In this document: positions 20,691-31,339 of the stretch, in pieces
How positions within the stretch are numbered: position 1 is the stretch's first letter
Layout: each line of letters starts with the position of its first letter
Source of the DNA: Micropterix aruncella
Lineage: Eukaryota > Arthropoda > Insecta > Lepidoptera > Micropterigidae
DNA length: 64,000 nt
Direction of reading: 5' to 3'
Assembly: GCA_944548615.1 (NCBI GenBank)
Contig: OX155957.1
Location: forward strand, 3,402,795 to 3,466,794
The notes under the pieces: generated by a model
Database searches by the model: none
What the model was told of the DNA's origin: nothing
Seen by the model: only the letters and a program-made list of their open reading frames with translations
Translations under genes and position numbers: made by a program

Positions 20691-21775
20691 AATGTTTGTG
20701 CTAGTAACACTCACTAAATTCCAGATTTAGTTGGGAGAACAGAAAAAAGCCAGCAATCTAGTGTGACAAGAAGATCGAAACAAACACATTTTGCAATACC
20801 ACTCAGGAGATCCGCTTTTGGCCAATCCAGTTTCTCTTATCTTGCCCCCAAATTTTATAATTGCCTACCGCCAAACATTAAAGACATTAAAATTTCATAT
20901 ACATTTTAAAATAATTTTAGAGTGCCTACCTCTTAAATTGTATAAATGCAGATATTGAACACCTTATTAGATAATTAAATCCTTATAATAAAAACATAAT
21001 AGTATATGTAGTAATATAAATTGGTGATTTCTAAATATAATTTTATATTTATTTTTGTGAATTTATTTTGTGTATTATTAATACACATTAATACTTATAC
21101 ACATTAATACATATAGAAATATATATAAATTTTTATCATGTTTTAAAATAAAATAATAGGTTATTGACAATTTTCATGACATTTTCTTCTTCTTCTTCTT
21201 CTTCATCAGCGCGCATTCGCCCACCGTTGGGCATACGCCTCTCCAATCCTTCTCCATCCGGATCGGTTGTCCGTTTCCCTCATCCAGACAGGTCCAGCTG
21301 TCTCCTTAATGTCATAAGGTTGTACTGTTCATCATGATTGGAGGTATTTAGCCCGATACCCGCCACGTCGGCCACACATCTTGGCGAGCTCCACACTTTC
21401 AGGAAAATATTTCCATTTCCTAGGCTTGTGGCAACCTGGTCGGGTTACTTAACCACCGAATTACACTATATTCACTAAATTTATTATTTAATTATTATTT
21501 ATTGTTGAGAAAATTTCAAAATATATGTTGACACTTAGAATTTAAATTTAGAATATTCATTTTCTTACGAATTTTTAATTAGGTAATTAGGATATTTCTG
21601 TTATATTATGTGTGATTTTGTTTATTTATGTAAATATAATATTATAGATTTCTTAGGGTAATTAAAATAAATTCTCTACCTTGGAACAAGCGGCAGCCTA
21701 GTTAGGTTAATACTTTTGTATATTGAATCTACTCACAATTTGAAATCAATAAATAATTTGTAATTTGTAATATGT
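20691..21775 (+). pseudogene. Non-LTR retrotransposon 3' end (CR1/jockey-like), copy 1
   Basis: The coding remnant at 20745-20910 reads IPLRRSAFGQSSFSYLAPKF and YNCLPPNIKDIKIS, a C-terminal pattern shared by many insect LINE ORF2 proteins. A long AT-rich 3' UTR follows, with the CTACCTTGGAACA...GCAGCCTAGTTAGG signature (21676-21709) and an AAATAAATAA end. An RTE-type fragment interrupts it at 21189-21557. It is a near-duplicate of 24406-25080, so the two arose from one event. The RT domain is absent. Confidence 0.75.
21189..21557 (-). mobile_element. RTE-like 3' fragment inserted with 9-bp TSD
   Basis: It is flanked by CATTTTCTT at 21180-21188 and 21558-21566. The duplicated copy 2 (about 24868) lacks the insertion, which confirms the boundaries. 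The minus strand reads WRRIGEAYAQRWANAR and stops, then runs into (GAA)n. That is the usual end of RTE ORF2 followed by its short repeat tail. The roughly 250 bp upstream of the tail end look non-coding or eroded. Confidence 0.75.
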
Positions 21776-23130
21776 AAATATTTCAAAGTTAACAAATACA
21801 CTGGTACCTTGTAAACAATCAATGGATAAACAACAATGATAATAATATTTTAGCATTCGGTTTTACAGATTTCTAGTTTCCTACTTCACGCCAGGCTGTA
21901 TCGCACAAAAATAAATTTCATATACTTCAATTAATATTCAATTTGTAATATATAAATAATCATAAATAATAATAATAAGAAAAAAAAACTATTTAACTAA
22001 ATGTTACTAGAATGCTAAATTTGCGCAAAGCACTAAAGTGCCTTTACGAAAATTTATTTCAAACGAATTTACAAATAAACTTCTAAAGCTACTAAACTTT
22101 ATAATTACTGTTAGGATAAGTTCAAACGATAGAGATGTTTACAAATGAAACAGGAAAAATTGCTATGTGACAGACATAAACTGGCACGAAAACGATGGAT
22201 GCGATTATTTCACATAATCTCGTTTAAAACGGCATACCTACCTGTTTTAAATTATTGATACTCATAATTTTATTATTATTATTATTATATATTACTAATA
22301 AAAACGAATGATTAATTTGCAATATTCGAGATGGCTAATATTTTGCTGAAAATAAGAAATGTTATTTAAAAAACAATCTGTATACATTATTAATGCACAA
22401 ATATATCCTAAAATTCGTTAAAAAAAAAAACATTCGATGCAAATACTTTTCTTTTAAAAATATCCCAAAGATTACCTCTTTTTAGGCGATCACATTTAGG
22501 TGTACCCCTTAAAACTGTAACACTATAAGATTAATAATAATTTGAACTAGTGATATATAGAATCACTCCTGGGAAATGGAATTTTAGGTCCCGAACACAG
22601 CGTTTAATATGCATTGTAATGTAATGAAATCATATCTAATGACGCCGAGTTATCATAGTCATGGTAGGTTTTGGTAGCTGTGAGAACACCATTAAAACTA
22701 TTTAGCAAATAAAAGCGAAATCAATCATATACCTATAACAAAACCATACGATCACATTGATCCACAGCAAGTGATACGGTAAAAGCGAAGTATTTCTCCG
22801 TTTAGCTATTGCCAACTCCGACAAGCAAAGCAAACACAATAAACCCCAATTGAATATGCCGTAGTGCATTACGAGAATGAGCCGACCGGAATAGCACATC
22901 CCTATTCATTAGGCAGGTTGCGCGTCGTCGTAAACAAGGACCACAATGGTGGACGTGCCGCGGCGCCTGTCGTAAATGAGAGGTCTCTGCGTAAATTACC
23001 TGACCCGATATTAACGTTACGACTCTCGCGAATTTACGCAACGGGGGAAATCATTTCCTCGACGTTAATATGCGACCAGCTTTGCCAACTTTGGGATGTC
23101 AAGACAAGGCTTTTACTTTTCCGGCCCACC
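21776..23130. other. Unrecognised; GC-richer block at 22855-23100
   Basis: AT-rich to about 22800. The 22855-23100 block is CG-rich, has no partner in the window and contains only mirrored short frames. It could be unique host sequence such as a regulatory element or an exon edge. No gene call is possible. Confidence 0.3.
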
Positions 23131-23240
23131 GGGAGCTAATGGACCGAGTGCAGTTGAGCCATTATGATCCATGTTTTAGGGTCGGACGAACTCACGGGTC
23201 AACACCCATTCGGTAGCTTCCACGCAGAAGTGCGAGTCCA
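23131..23240 (-). repeat. E664 3'-end fragment, inverted
   Basis: GGGAGCTAATGG, ACTCACGGGTCAACACCCAT and CTTCCACGC match the inverse of the E664 end. It joins head-on to the full copy starting at 23241. Confidence 0.75.
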
Positions 23241-23912
23241 AATAGAGTTGTCAACTACAACGGACGAACCCGTCATCTAAGGAAGTTTTAACGATTGGTC
23301 GTTCTAACTCCCGTAAAGTGAACGCAGAAGACTTGGACAAAACAGTCCACCGTCAAGCTCTGCCACATGCCCGTAAGAGGCCAACGCCTTATCCGCGAGA
23401 TAACCAGGTATGTTACCCAGCGGGCTTACACTCACATCCTTACTTCCAATTGCGACCAGATTACTCCGGTCTCTCGACTGGTTGCGAGTTCGAGGTTGCT
23501 TGCGCGGTCCTCCCTTACGAATCGGTGAAACGGTGTAAACCGAATCTATCGCTTACCACGGTGTCCTTTGCCCGGCTATTCACCCAGGATCGGGTAGCCG
23601 ATGGTCGTTTCAAGACCAGTCGCCGTAAGGTCCGCAACCACCCCCGCTCTATAGGAAACAGTACGGCTTCCAGGCTCCCCCCGCGACTGTTAGTCAGAAT
23701 GCACAATCGATTGGCTTACGCCGCACGGCGCGCAAACCGTCCAAGAGCGCCAGAAGATTGACTCCTAGGTGAAACTAGCCCTAAGGTCAGAGTCCTACCC
23801 GGGCTCTCGCTTCATGCATGGAGGCCGCCGGATATGTGTTGACCCGTGAGTGTGACCGACCCTCAACAAATAGGTTTTCGTGGCCAATTCAGTATGGGTC
23901 CATGTAGCTCCC
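23241..23912 (+). mobile_element. E664 element, copy 3
   Basis: It starts AATAGAGTTGTCAACTACAA and ends ATGTAGCTCC. It carries the longest E664 frame seen, 147 codons (23318-23761), starting MNAEDLDKT. That start is shared with two other copies. The conserved C-terminal half contains RRKVRNHPRSIGN and LLVRMHNRLAYAARRA. Fragments of the same element in inverted orientation lie on both sides. Confidence 0.82.
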
Positions 23913-23964
23913 AGCGCTAGCGCAGTTAGGTCTCTGTGCCTGCAGACCAGCTCCCATGGGAATC

Positions 23965-24110
23965 GTCCTTCGGGCACTCCTGGACAGTTTGCGCAAAGTG
24001 CAGCGTCTGCCAATCGACTGTGCATTCTGATTGATAACCGAAAGCGTCTGGAAACGGCTTTGTTTCCTATAGAGCGGTGGTGGTTGTTAACCTTATGGCA
24101 ACGGCACGTT
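23965..24110 (-). repeat. E664 internal fragment, inverted
   Basis: ACTCCTGGACAGTTTGCGCA, CCAATCGACTGTGCATTCTG and TTTCCTATAGAGCGG are the inverse of E664 internal sequence. The fragment leads directly into family M copy 3, as in the shorter duplicate at 20352. Confidence 0.75.
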
Positions 24111-24136
24111 TACTTTTAGACACTTCTTATTGATAC

Positions 24137-25213
24137 ACGACTGCCCAAAAAAAAGAAGTGTAATGTGTTCAGGGTTCATCTATCTATGTTTTCCGTTTCT
24201 TTATTCCACCATAACTTCTAAAAACCGATTAGAAATATGTGGTATTATTAAAATCGATATATCATCCCGAGTTTCATAGGGTGCCTTAACTCTCCAAATG
24301 CTATGTAAGTAGTTTTCTAAATGTCCAAATGTCAATAAATTAACATAAATATATCGTGTATAGCGTCAAATGAAAGGTCTGATTAAATTGAGAAAAATGT
24401 CTGTGCTAGTAAATCTCACTAAATTCCAGATTGAGTTGAGGAACAGAAAAAAGCCAGCAATCTCGTGTGACAAGAAGATCGAAACAAATAAATTTTGCAA
24501 TACCACTCAGGCGATCCGCTTTTGGCCAATCCAGTTTGTGTTATCTTGCCCCCAAATTTTATAATTGCCTACCGCCAAACATTAAAGACATTAAAATTTC
24601 ATATACATTTTAAAATAGTTTGAGTTCCTACCTCTTAAATTGTACAAATACACCTTATTAGATAATTAAATCCTTATAATAAAAACATAATAGTATATGT
24701 AGTAATGTAAATTGATGATTTCTAAATATAATTTTATTTTTATTTTTGTAAATTTATTTTGTATATTATTAATACACATTAATACTTATGAATACATATA
24801 TAAATATATATTAATTTTTATCATGTTTTAAAATATAATAATAGGTTATTGACAATTTTCATGACATTTGCTTATGAATTTTTAATTAGGTAATTAAGAT
24901 ATTTCTGTTACATTATGTATGATTTTGTTTATTTATATTAATATAATATTATAGATTTCTTAGGATAATTAAAATAAATTGTCTACCTTGGAACAGGGGG
25001 CAGCCTAGTTAGGTTAAGACTTTTGTATATTGAATCTACTCACAGTTTGAAATCCATATATAATTTGTAATAATGAATTTAGGAAATATACAAGTATATA
25101 CAATACATTGATAAATACATATATAAACTACTGATATTTCATAAAAAACCGTAATAAAAATATTTATAAATACAGTTGTTCTGTTTATGTAATGTCAGTC
25201 GTGTTTTTTAGTC
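24137..25213 (+). mobile_element. MITE family M, copy 3, split by a non-LTR insertion
   Basis: The left part starts ACACGACTGCC (24137). The right part resumes near 25081 and ends GTCAGTCGTGT at about 25213, with CCGTAATAAAAATA inside. Between them sits the non-LTR fragment 24406-25080. Confidence 0.75.
24406..25080 (+). pseudogene. Non-LTR retrotransposon 3' end, copy 2
   Basis: This is a duplicate of 20691-21775 without the RTE insertion. The coding remnant ends in a shifted frame. The 3' UTR carries the signature CTACCTTGGAACA...GCAGCCTAGTTAGG at 24983-25016. The fragment lies inside a MITE, so it arrived after the MITE. Confidence 0.75.
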
Positions 25214-25814
25214 TTTTTATTATTTTACTTTAAAATTATGTACCTATAGACCAATGTTTACTTGGTATGCTTTTACGCGTCTGGGCCTAGTCTGGCGGCA
25301 TTGATTTCAAGAAATACTCAGGTGAGGTGCTCTCTGTTTTACTACGGTTTACAATGAAGTATCTATTGCTTATGTAATGATGTACTGAAGTTTATATTAT
25401 ATTACAAATAATAACAATACTTTTATTTACATTATAAAAAAATCTGGCAACCCCACCCCCGAGAAGTAAAAAAAAGATGACGTCCGTTGCGAGCGGCCCG
25501 CTATCGTGACATATCGATTGCTCTTAAATTAATGGTCCGTTGGCAGTGATATTTTCATGGCTCCTTTTGCGACGTTTCATATTTATCGCAGATTTGCGTT
25601 TCACCTTCGACGGATATTATTGGCTTTGTCAGACGGAAATATATTACTCCATTTCATATCTGTGGCGGATTATAAGTATACCTACTTATATTTTCAATAA
25701 TATATTATCGCTAGTTCGTAATGATATATCGATACCTCAGATCCAAAGGATTATAAGTCTGGAATTAGCGGCTCCAAGTAAAAGATATAACATGTAGATA
25801 TATTATTATAAAGA
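25214..25814. other. Unrecognised
   Basis: An 85-codon hydrophobic, aromatic-rich frame (25540-25797) is not recognised and probably reflects AT-rich composition. Nothing else was seen. Confidence 0.3.
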
Positions 25815-25825
25815 GAATAAAAAAC

Positions 25826-25925
25826 AAGACTGCCGTTAAAAAAGTGAACTATTGTACTTAAAAAAAGATATTTTTATTACGGTTTTTTTTATGAATATTT
25901 GTGGTTTATGTATTTATCCCCATAG
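25826..25925 (-). repeat. MITE family M fragment
   Basis: AAGACTGCCGTTA, AAAGTGAACTA, ATTACGGTTTT and TTTGTGGTTTATGTATTTAT match the inverse of the M right end. It is cut by the Tc1 remnant at about 25925. Confidence 0.65.
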
Positions 25926-26267
25926 ACCAGACTCTGCTTCGATGAGTCTGTTCCGAACAGTTCTGCTGCTCACAGATACTCCGGAAGCTTCTTCCCAGTC
26001 CCTTTTTAGTTCCAAAGACGACAATCTACGGTCTTGAAGGCATTTTCTCTTCAGAATCCTGTCTTCGCCTTCAGTAGAAGCTCTCTTTGGGCCACGACCC
26101 TTCACCCGTTCTATGAAACCAGTTTCCTTGAACTTTTTTAGGTTTCTGGCGACTGTACATTGATTGAAACCCACCCTTAAAGAGATTTCACGTGTGCTTA
26201 GGCCTTTCCTTGACAGTGCAATAATAACACTTTTGTTTTCAGACGTTAATTCCACTCCTTTTCCCAT
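25914..26267 (-). pseudogene. Tc1-like transposase, N-terminal DNA-binding part
   Basis: This reads as 117 codons starting MGKGVELT. Residues about 10-45 form a first helix-turn-helix (STREISLRVGF, QCTVARNLKKF). GRGPKRAST near residue 60 is the GRPR-like minor-groove hook. Residues 70-110 form a second helix-turn-helix (VSSRTVRNRL). In intact Tc1 proteins this bipartite domain binds the element's inverted repeats. The frame ends where the sequence passes into a family M fragment, so the whole DDE catalytic domain is missing. Confidence 0.85.
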
Positions 26268-26510
26268 TTTGTTCCACTAATTCCGCGAGTTATAAACACG
26301 TGCTGTTTAAAGGTTATAGTCTCAAAGTGACTTTGACAGGTATTGTTGAGTGTTGTCATATAAATAATACATATAAATGATTGCTAGGTACATGGGGTGT
26401 TTATTGCAATAAACAATAAAATGTCTTCAATGAATAATTTCCACTCAAATTCGTTCTAAAGTGCAAAATGTTGTAAAAATCTAGTGATGCAATAATTATT
26501 TCCACCACTG
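25926..26510 (-). mobile_element. Truncated Tc1-like element
   Basis: The outer end at 26510 reads CAGTGGTGGAAATAATTATT on the minus strand. This is close to known Tc1-like TIR starts and is followed by TA at 26511-26512. About 240 bp of leader precede the transposase start. The other end is lost at about 25925. Confidence 0.75.
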
Positions 26511-26512
26511 TA

Positions 26513-27263
26513 GATGTATACTTCCGGTATATAATATAATCACTCGCGATTGCGCTTACTGTTCTTAATCGGTATACTGTGATATCGGAGTGCATCAGCG
26601 TTAGCTCTCCGATTTCCGTGTTACCGTTTAATTTTCCATGTCTAGTGACATAATTTCCGGGCTTCACGATCTTGTCTGTTTCATACTTTAAATACTCCGT
26701 ATTGCTTCAGTTTCTATGAAGAGATGAAGCGGAGCTATGTAGGTTGGAGCACTGACGCCGCATATTACAAATATCCGAACACGAATCTTAGTTTTGTCGC
26801 ATGAGTGCACGTGACAGCCAGAAGGGCCTGCATTTGCGAAAGGAGGCGACGCGACATGTACATACAGCTTGTCGTCGCTCGGAAGGCAAATGAGCAATAA
26901 GTATTTCCCTCGGAGCGGCTCGCGTCGCTCGATCAGATAGCGGCCGGGTTTTCAACAATGGCACATAAATCAATTGCGCACCGCGACACCCGTGTCGATA
27001 AACCAACTGTTATAACCACAGCCAGACGTCCAAACCAGACTGGCAGCTATGCGATACTTGAATACACGCGACTATCGCTTATATCTGGGGATAGTGTTGG
27101 CTGCAAATTAATAATCACAACCTACCCAATAGCATGGTACCTATATACTAACCGTTCTTAGACCGGGAAACCCTGCTACCAATTTCATAATGTTAGAGCG
27201 ATAGCTCGAGTTATTAATTCATTTATTTTCTTCAAATGAATATACAGCCATACATATTAAATA
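26513..27263. other. Unrecognised; GC-richer block at 26735-27010
   Basis: The 26735-27010 stretch is CG-rich with no repeat partner and only mirrored short frames. It could be unique host sequence. Confidence 0.3.
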
Positions 27264-28038
27264 CTAGCTAACCAGTGCACACTTCGTTGGGCGGTAAAAC
27301 TTTTTACTTGTGATGAAATTATGAGTGTGGTTTGGTTAGTACTGAGTGCTATGATTTATTTCCTGACTGCCAAAAGAAGGGTTATATTGTATGTATGCAT
27401 GCCAATTTGACTATATTACCGTTATTTGAGAGTGTCTTCTTGTGATTGTCTTATTTGTGACTGTCTTATCTCTTTAACTATTTATGCAGTTTGACTATAT
27501 TACCGTTATTTGTGAGTGTCTTCTTGTGATTATCTTATTTGTGAGTGTCTTATCTCTTTAACCATTTATGCAGTAAAAGTGAAATTATATGAAGTAAAAG
27601 GAAAAAGTCCTTTGTTTCAAACACTTGAGACGATAAATTTACTTATTTTGATAATAATTCATAATTGTTGATAATATAACCAATGACTACAAAAAATACT
27701 ACTGTTTGTTACTTAAATATAAAAGTTAGACATATGCTGTCGCTGACTTTTATGTAGGTATTATCAAACAACTTTTCTTTAGAACTTATCCATATATCTC
27801 TCATCGTTGAGGCAGCGTTCGTTAGAAAGGTTTTCGTTCGACCGTTTTTTCCGACTTACTTTGAAAATCCGACTACCACGAGAAAGTCTTTTCATTTTTC
27901 GGATTAATATATAGCCTATGACACTCACAAATAACGTGGCTTTCTATTGGTAAAGACATTTTTAAAATCGGTTCAGTAGATCCAGAGATTACTTCCTACA
28001 ACTTCACAAACTTTACCTCTTTATAATATTAGTATAGA
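27264..28038 (-). mobile_element. Non-autonomous Helitron, 775 bp
   Basis: On the minus strand it starts TCTATACTAATATTATAAAG at 28038, after an A. It ends GTTAGCTAG at 27264, before a T. Internal landmarks such as ACTTTACCTCTTTATAATAT and CGAAGTG...GGTTAGCTAG match the Helitron at 40247-41112 in the opposite orientation. An 84-bp tandem duplication (27406-27489 and 27490-27573) is specific to this copy. There is no Rep/helicase frame. Confidence 0.87.
27406..27573. repeat. Tandem duplication, 2 x 84 bp, inside Helitron
   Basis: Both units start TTTGACTATATTACCGTTAT and end TTTATGCAG, with few differences. The related Helitron at 40247 has only one unit. Confidence 0.85.
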
Positions 28039-28145
28039 TTAATGGGCCCGATTGCGTTTCTTCGTTAATTAAAATCGGAATCAGTTCATGCCAGTGAGGC
28101 AGGGCATTGCGTTAGAGGAATATAAAATAAGTGAGTAGTAAAAAT
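28039..28145. other. Unrecognised
   Basis: Short spacer. Confidence 0.3.
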
Positions 28146-29170
28146 ACATTTTAAAAAACAAGCTTTTATTAAAATGCTCTGTCCCGAGCCAACCCTGTGT
28201 CATAGTGGAAGTTGGAACGGACTATCATTATTGAATGCTATAAAGAATTTCGTGTTTGTAAGGAGTCCCCTCGTTGGAAGCCGACTCTGGGTGCAGCAGT
28301 CCTATTGGAGTGACACTTGGGAGCTAATGGGCCCTTGCTAAGTTGGCCACGAAGACCCATTTTGTTCAGGGTTGGTCACACTCACGGGTCAACACCAATC
28401 CGGCGGCCTCCACGGATGAGCGCGAGTCCGAGTAGGACTCTGGCCTTAGGGCTAGTTTCCCTTCTGTCGCTCCTGGACGTTCTGCGCACCGTGCGGCGTA
28501 AGCCAATCGATCGTGCATTCTGACCAACAGTCGGGGAAGTCTGGAAGCAGTACTGTTTCCTATAGAGAGGGGGTGGTTGCTGACCTTACGGTGACTGCTC
28601 TTGAAACGACCATCGGCTACCCGATACCGGGTGATACAGCCGGGCAAAGGATGCCGTGGTCCGCGATAGATTCGGTTTACACCGTTTCACCGCTTCGTAA
28701 GGGAGAGGACCGCGCAAGCGATCTCGAACTCGTAACCAGTCGAGAAACCGAAGTAATCTGGTCGCAATTGGAAGTAAGGGCGTGATTGTAAGCCAGCTGG
28801 GTAACATACGTGGTTATCACGCGGATAAGGCGTTGGCCTCTTACGGCGTGTGGCGGAGCTTGACGGTGGACTGTTTTGTCCAAGTCTTCTGCGTTCACTT
28901 CACGGGAGATAGATCTACCAATCGTTAAAACTTCCTGAGGTGACGGGCTCGCCCGTTGTAATTGACAGCTCTATTTGCGGTGACACTTAGAACAGGCTAT
29001 CATAATTTAATGCGTATACAAAATTTCTTGTCTGTGCTGTTGACCGTTAGGGAGTCCCCTCGTCAGGAGCCAATCCTGGGTGCAGAATGAGGTCATGCTC
29101 ACCATAAAAAATGCATAATCATCGGAACTGAACCAACATAAAAAAAAATAAAACTTCATGGGATAAGAGG
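28146..29170 (-). repeat. 118-bp-family element, copy C, split by E664
   Basis: The outer end ACAAGCTTTTATTAAAATGC (28160-28180) mirrors the end of copy A. One unit lies before 28318 and another after 28980, followed by the leader CTCACCATAAAAAATGCAT (29098-29116). E664 copy 4 interrupts it, with a 9-bp TSD. Confidence 0.8.
28319..28979 (-). mobile_element. E664 element, copy 4
   Basis: It is flanked by GTGACACTT at 28310-28318 and 28980-28988. In its own orientation it runs from a start with ATTACAACGGGCGAGCCCG to GGGCCCATTAGCTCCC. A frame starting MNAEDLDKT (28677-28898) agrees with copy 3 at its start, then shifts. The conserved C-terminal block HPLSIGNSTASRLPRLLV is in another frame (28366-28647). 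Confidence 0.85.
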
Positions 29171-29339
29171 AAATGGTTCTAAATATGCTTGCAATATTTG
29201 ACATAAATAAACTAACATAGTGACAAACATTGCAAGGTAAATAAAAGCTTGTAATATTAGCCGTTTTTAGACAGCGAAACTCTTCTACCAATTTCAAAAT
29301 GTTGGACGAGCACTCTAGTTATTTATTTATTTTCTTCAA

Positions 29340-29640
29340 ATGCATATGCATTATGCTACTAAATCACTGCCATACTTTGACTTTTGGAAGTTGTTCTGAA
29401 TCCTGGGAAAAAAATAATTCTTTTGCAGCAGGGCTTGGCAAGTACAGTGGGTGACCATGACTCTCTATCCCGCAACTCCTGCAACTTTGCGACTGTTTGC
29501 AGTAAAGTCTGTGGGCAGTTATGCGCTGTCGTGCAGAAGCAGTGGCGATGAGCGATTGACCAGGCTCGGTTATTTAACCACAAGCTTCTCCGTCTTTGTT
29601 TGCAGTTCTTAACACTACACATTTACGGTAACTGTATAGC
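29340..29640 (-). pseudogene. Mariner-like (DD34D-type) transposase remnant
   Basis: The minus strand reads LLLHDSA at 29521-29541, the block carrying the second catalytic Asp of mariner transposases. After frame changes KNYFFPRIQNNFQKSKYGSD occurs, matching the region with the third catalytic Asp, which here seems to be replaced by Asn. Between them KLQEL lies in a third frame. The remnant has at least two frameshifts. No TIRs were identified. Confidence 0.65.
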
Positions 29641-30402
29641 CAGACTGCAAGAAGCTTTAAAAGAAACACCGGCACAGGATCTCATATCTAAAAATAATGC
29701 AAAAACCAACGAAAAAACAAAACAAATATATATCTGAGATTTAAAGAACAATAATATGTATTTCAATTAAATTTTGTTTGATTGTAAAACTACAACTGGA
29801 AACCCAAGTTATCCAAGTTCAAGATGACCGTGTGAAAATCGGCAATTTCATAGTTTAGGACTTAATATTAATTACAATTAGACAGGAACGTAGACCAAAT
29901 ATAATATTAACTGATAATAATTTAAAAAATGACCAGTTATCTCCTTTCTCTCTCCTTTAAATTCTCTCTCCTCATGCATTCTTAGTTCTTAGTTTTAAAT
30001 ATGGTTGTTTGTATTTTATGCTAAAAACTTAATAATGTTTATTTCCACAGCGCGCGCATGTACCACAGCACTGTTATTGGGTTATTTGTAAGTTCTATTG
30101 TGATCTATTTTTTTAAGCCTATTTGTGTTCTATTTTTTAAGCCTATTTGTGTTCTATATTTTAAGTGCAAATAAAGAGTTGATTATTATTGTTATTATTA
30201 ACAATGCAATAGTTAATATTCTAACAAGGTCACCATACCGCATTTATCATAATCATAATCATTATCATAATCATAAGTTTTTTATTCAAAATAGTACGAA
30301 ATCGTAACTTTTTGACGTCAATAATTCATACAAACATACATAAATGATAACAAATTAAGATATTGTGACATTATAACAAATTATTGTGACATGTAACGTG
30401 AT
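29641..30402. other. Unrecognised AT-rich sequence
   Basis: TATTATTGTTATTATTAAC-type simple stretches and (ATCATA)n at 30245-30275 were seen. There is no coding signal. Confidence 0.35.
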
Positions 30403-30860
30403 ATTAATCATAGAGGTAACCATTTTATTTCCAAGGGTCTTTGTCGTCTAGATAATCATTTATTTTATAGTAGCCCTTTAAGTACAGCTTCTTAATATTG
30501 CATGTTTACTGGGACTTTATTGTAGAAGCGTATACATTGCCCTTTGAATGATTTTGTGGTTTTGGAGAGTCGACTTTTATGGTCAGCAAGTTTATTTTTA
30601 TTTCTAGTATTGACAACCTATCAGAGTTTTTTAAAAACAGTTCTTTATTTTTATGCACATACATTAAGTTTTCATAGATGTAATGAGATGCAAGTGTCAA
30701 AATATTGATTTCTTTAAATTTTCCGCGTAACGACTGTCTAGCACCCAATTTATAAATAGCGCCGATGGCTCGTTTCTGTAGTATAAATATTTTATCAGCG
30801 TCAGCAGCATGACCCCACAGCAAGATGCCATACGACATCAAGCTGTGAAAATAGCTGAAG
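30403..30860 (-). pseudogene. Non-LTR ORF2 C-terminal region (jockey/CR1-like)
   Basis: The minus frame reads MMSYGILLWGHAADADKIFI, LQKRAIGAIYKLG, LASHYIYENL and then NNVYASTIK-like sequence. After a small frame change at about 30510, KKLYLKGYYKINDYL precedes a stop at about 30430. SYGILLWG and LQKRAIR are typical of the thumb and C-terminal region of LINE ORF2. The RT palm is missing. Confidence 0.8.
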
Positions 30861-31339
30861 TAAACCAGCCTCGCTCAGTTATCTTATAGTTATCTTAATT
30901 CTCATCTAGGTATTGGAAATCGTCGCGGAGCTCACCGACCCACCTGAACTACAATTTCACACTGGTCGGAGAGAGTAAAGTTGCTAAAGTGCTAGAAATG
31001 CTGGCAAAGTATCGGTTGCATTGCAGTTACATTGATTGACGGCGTCTCTCACTCAAAACGGGTCCGTGTTTTCAGCGAGGCAAGGCGAAGCTGCCAGCCA
31101 CTCGTATATCTCTGCGCCAATAAAATCAATCCGCGCGGACGCGCCGTATAGAAACTGCGGTCTGAGCAGAGATTCAATTCAATTCTTTATTGAGAAATCA
31201 CACAGTATTACAGTAATAATATTTTTTTTAATGTATACAGATTTACAACAAATAAAACGGGTTACGGATTTTAATAAAGTTACATAAATTACATTTTAAA
31301 AAACTACTTAATAAAACTAATATACCTTCAATTTTAGTA
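30861..31339. other. Unrecognised; minus-strand AATTG tail at 31172-31195
   Basis: The 30900-31170 block is moderately GC-rich with no partner in the window. TTCAATTCAATTCTTTATT at 31172-31190 looks like the inverted 3' tail of a non-LTR element, compare (GAATT)n at 39971-40002. Confidence 0.35.
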
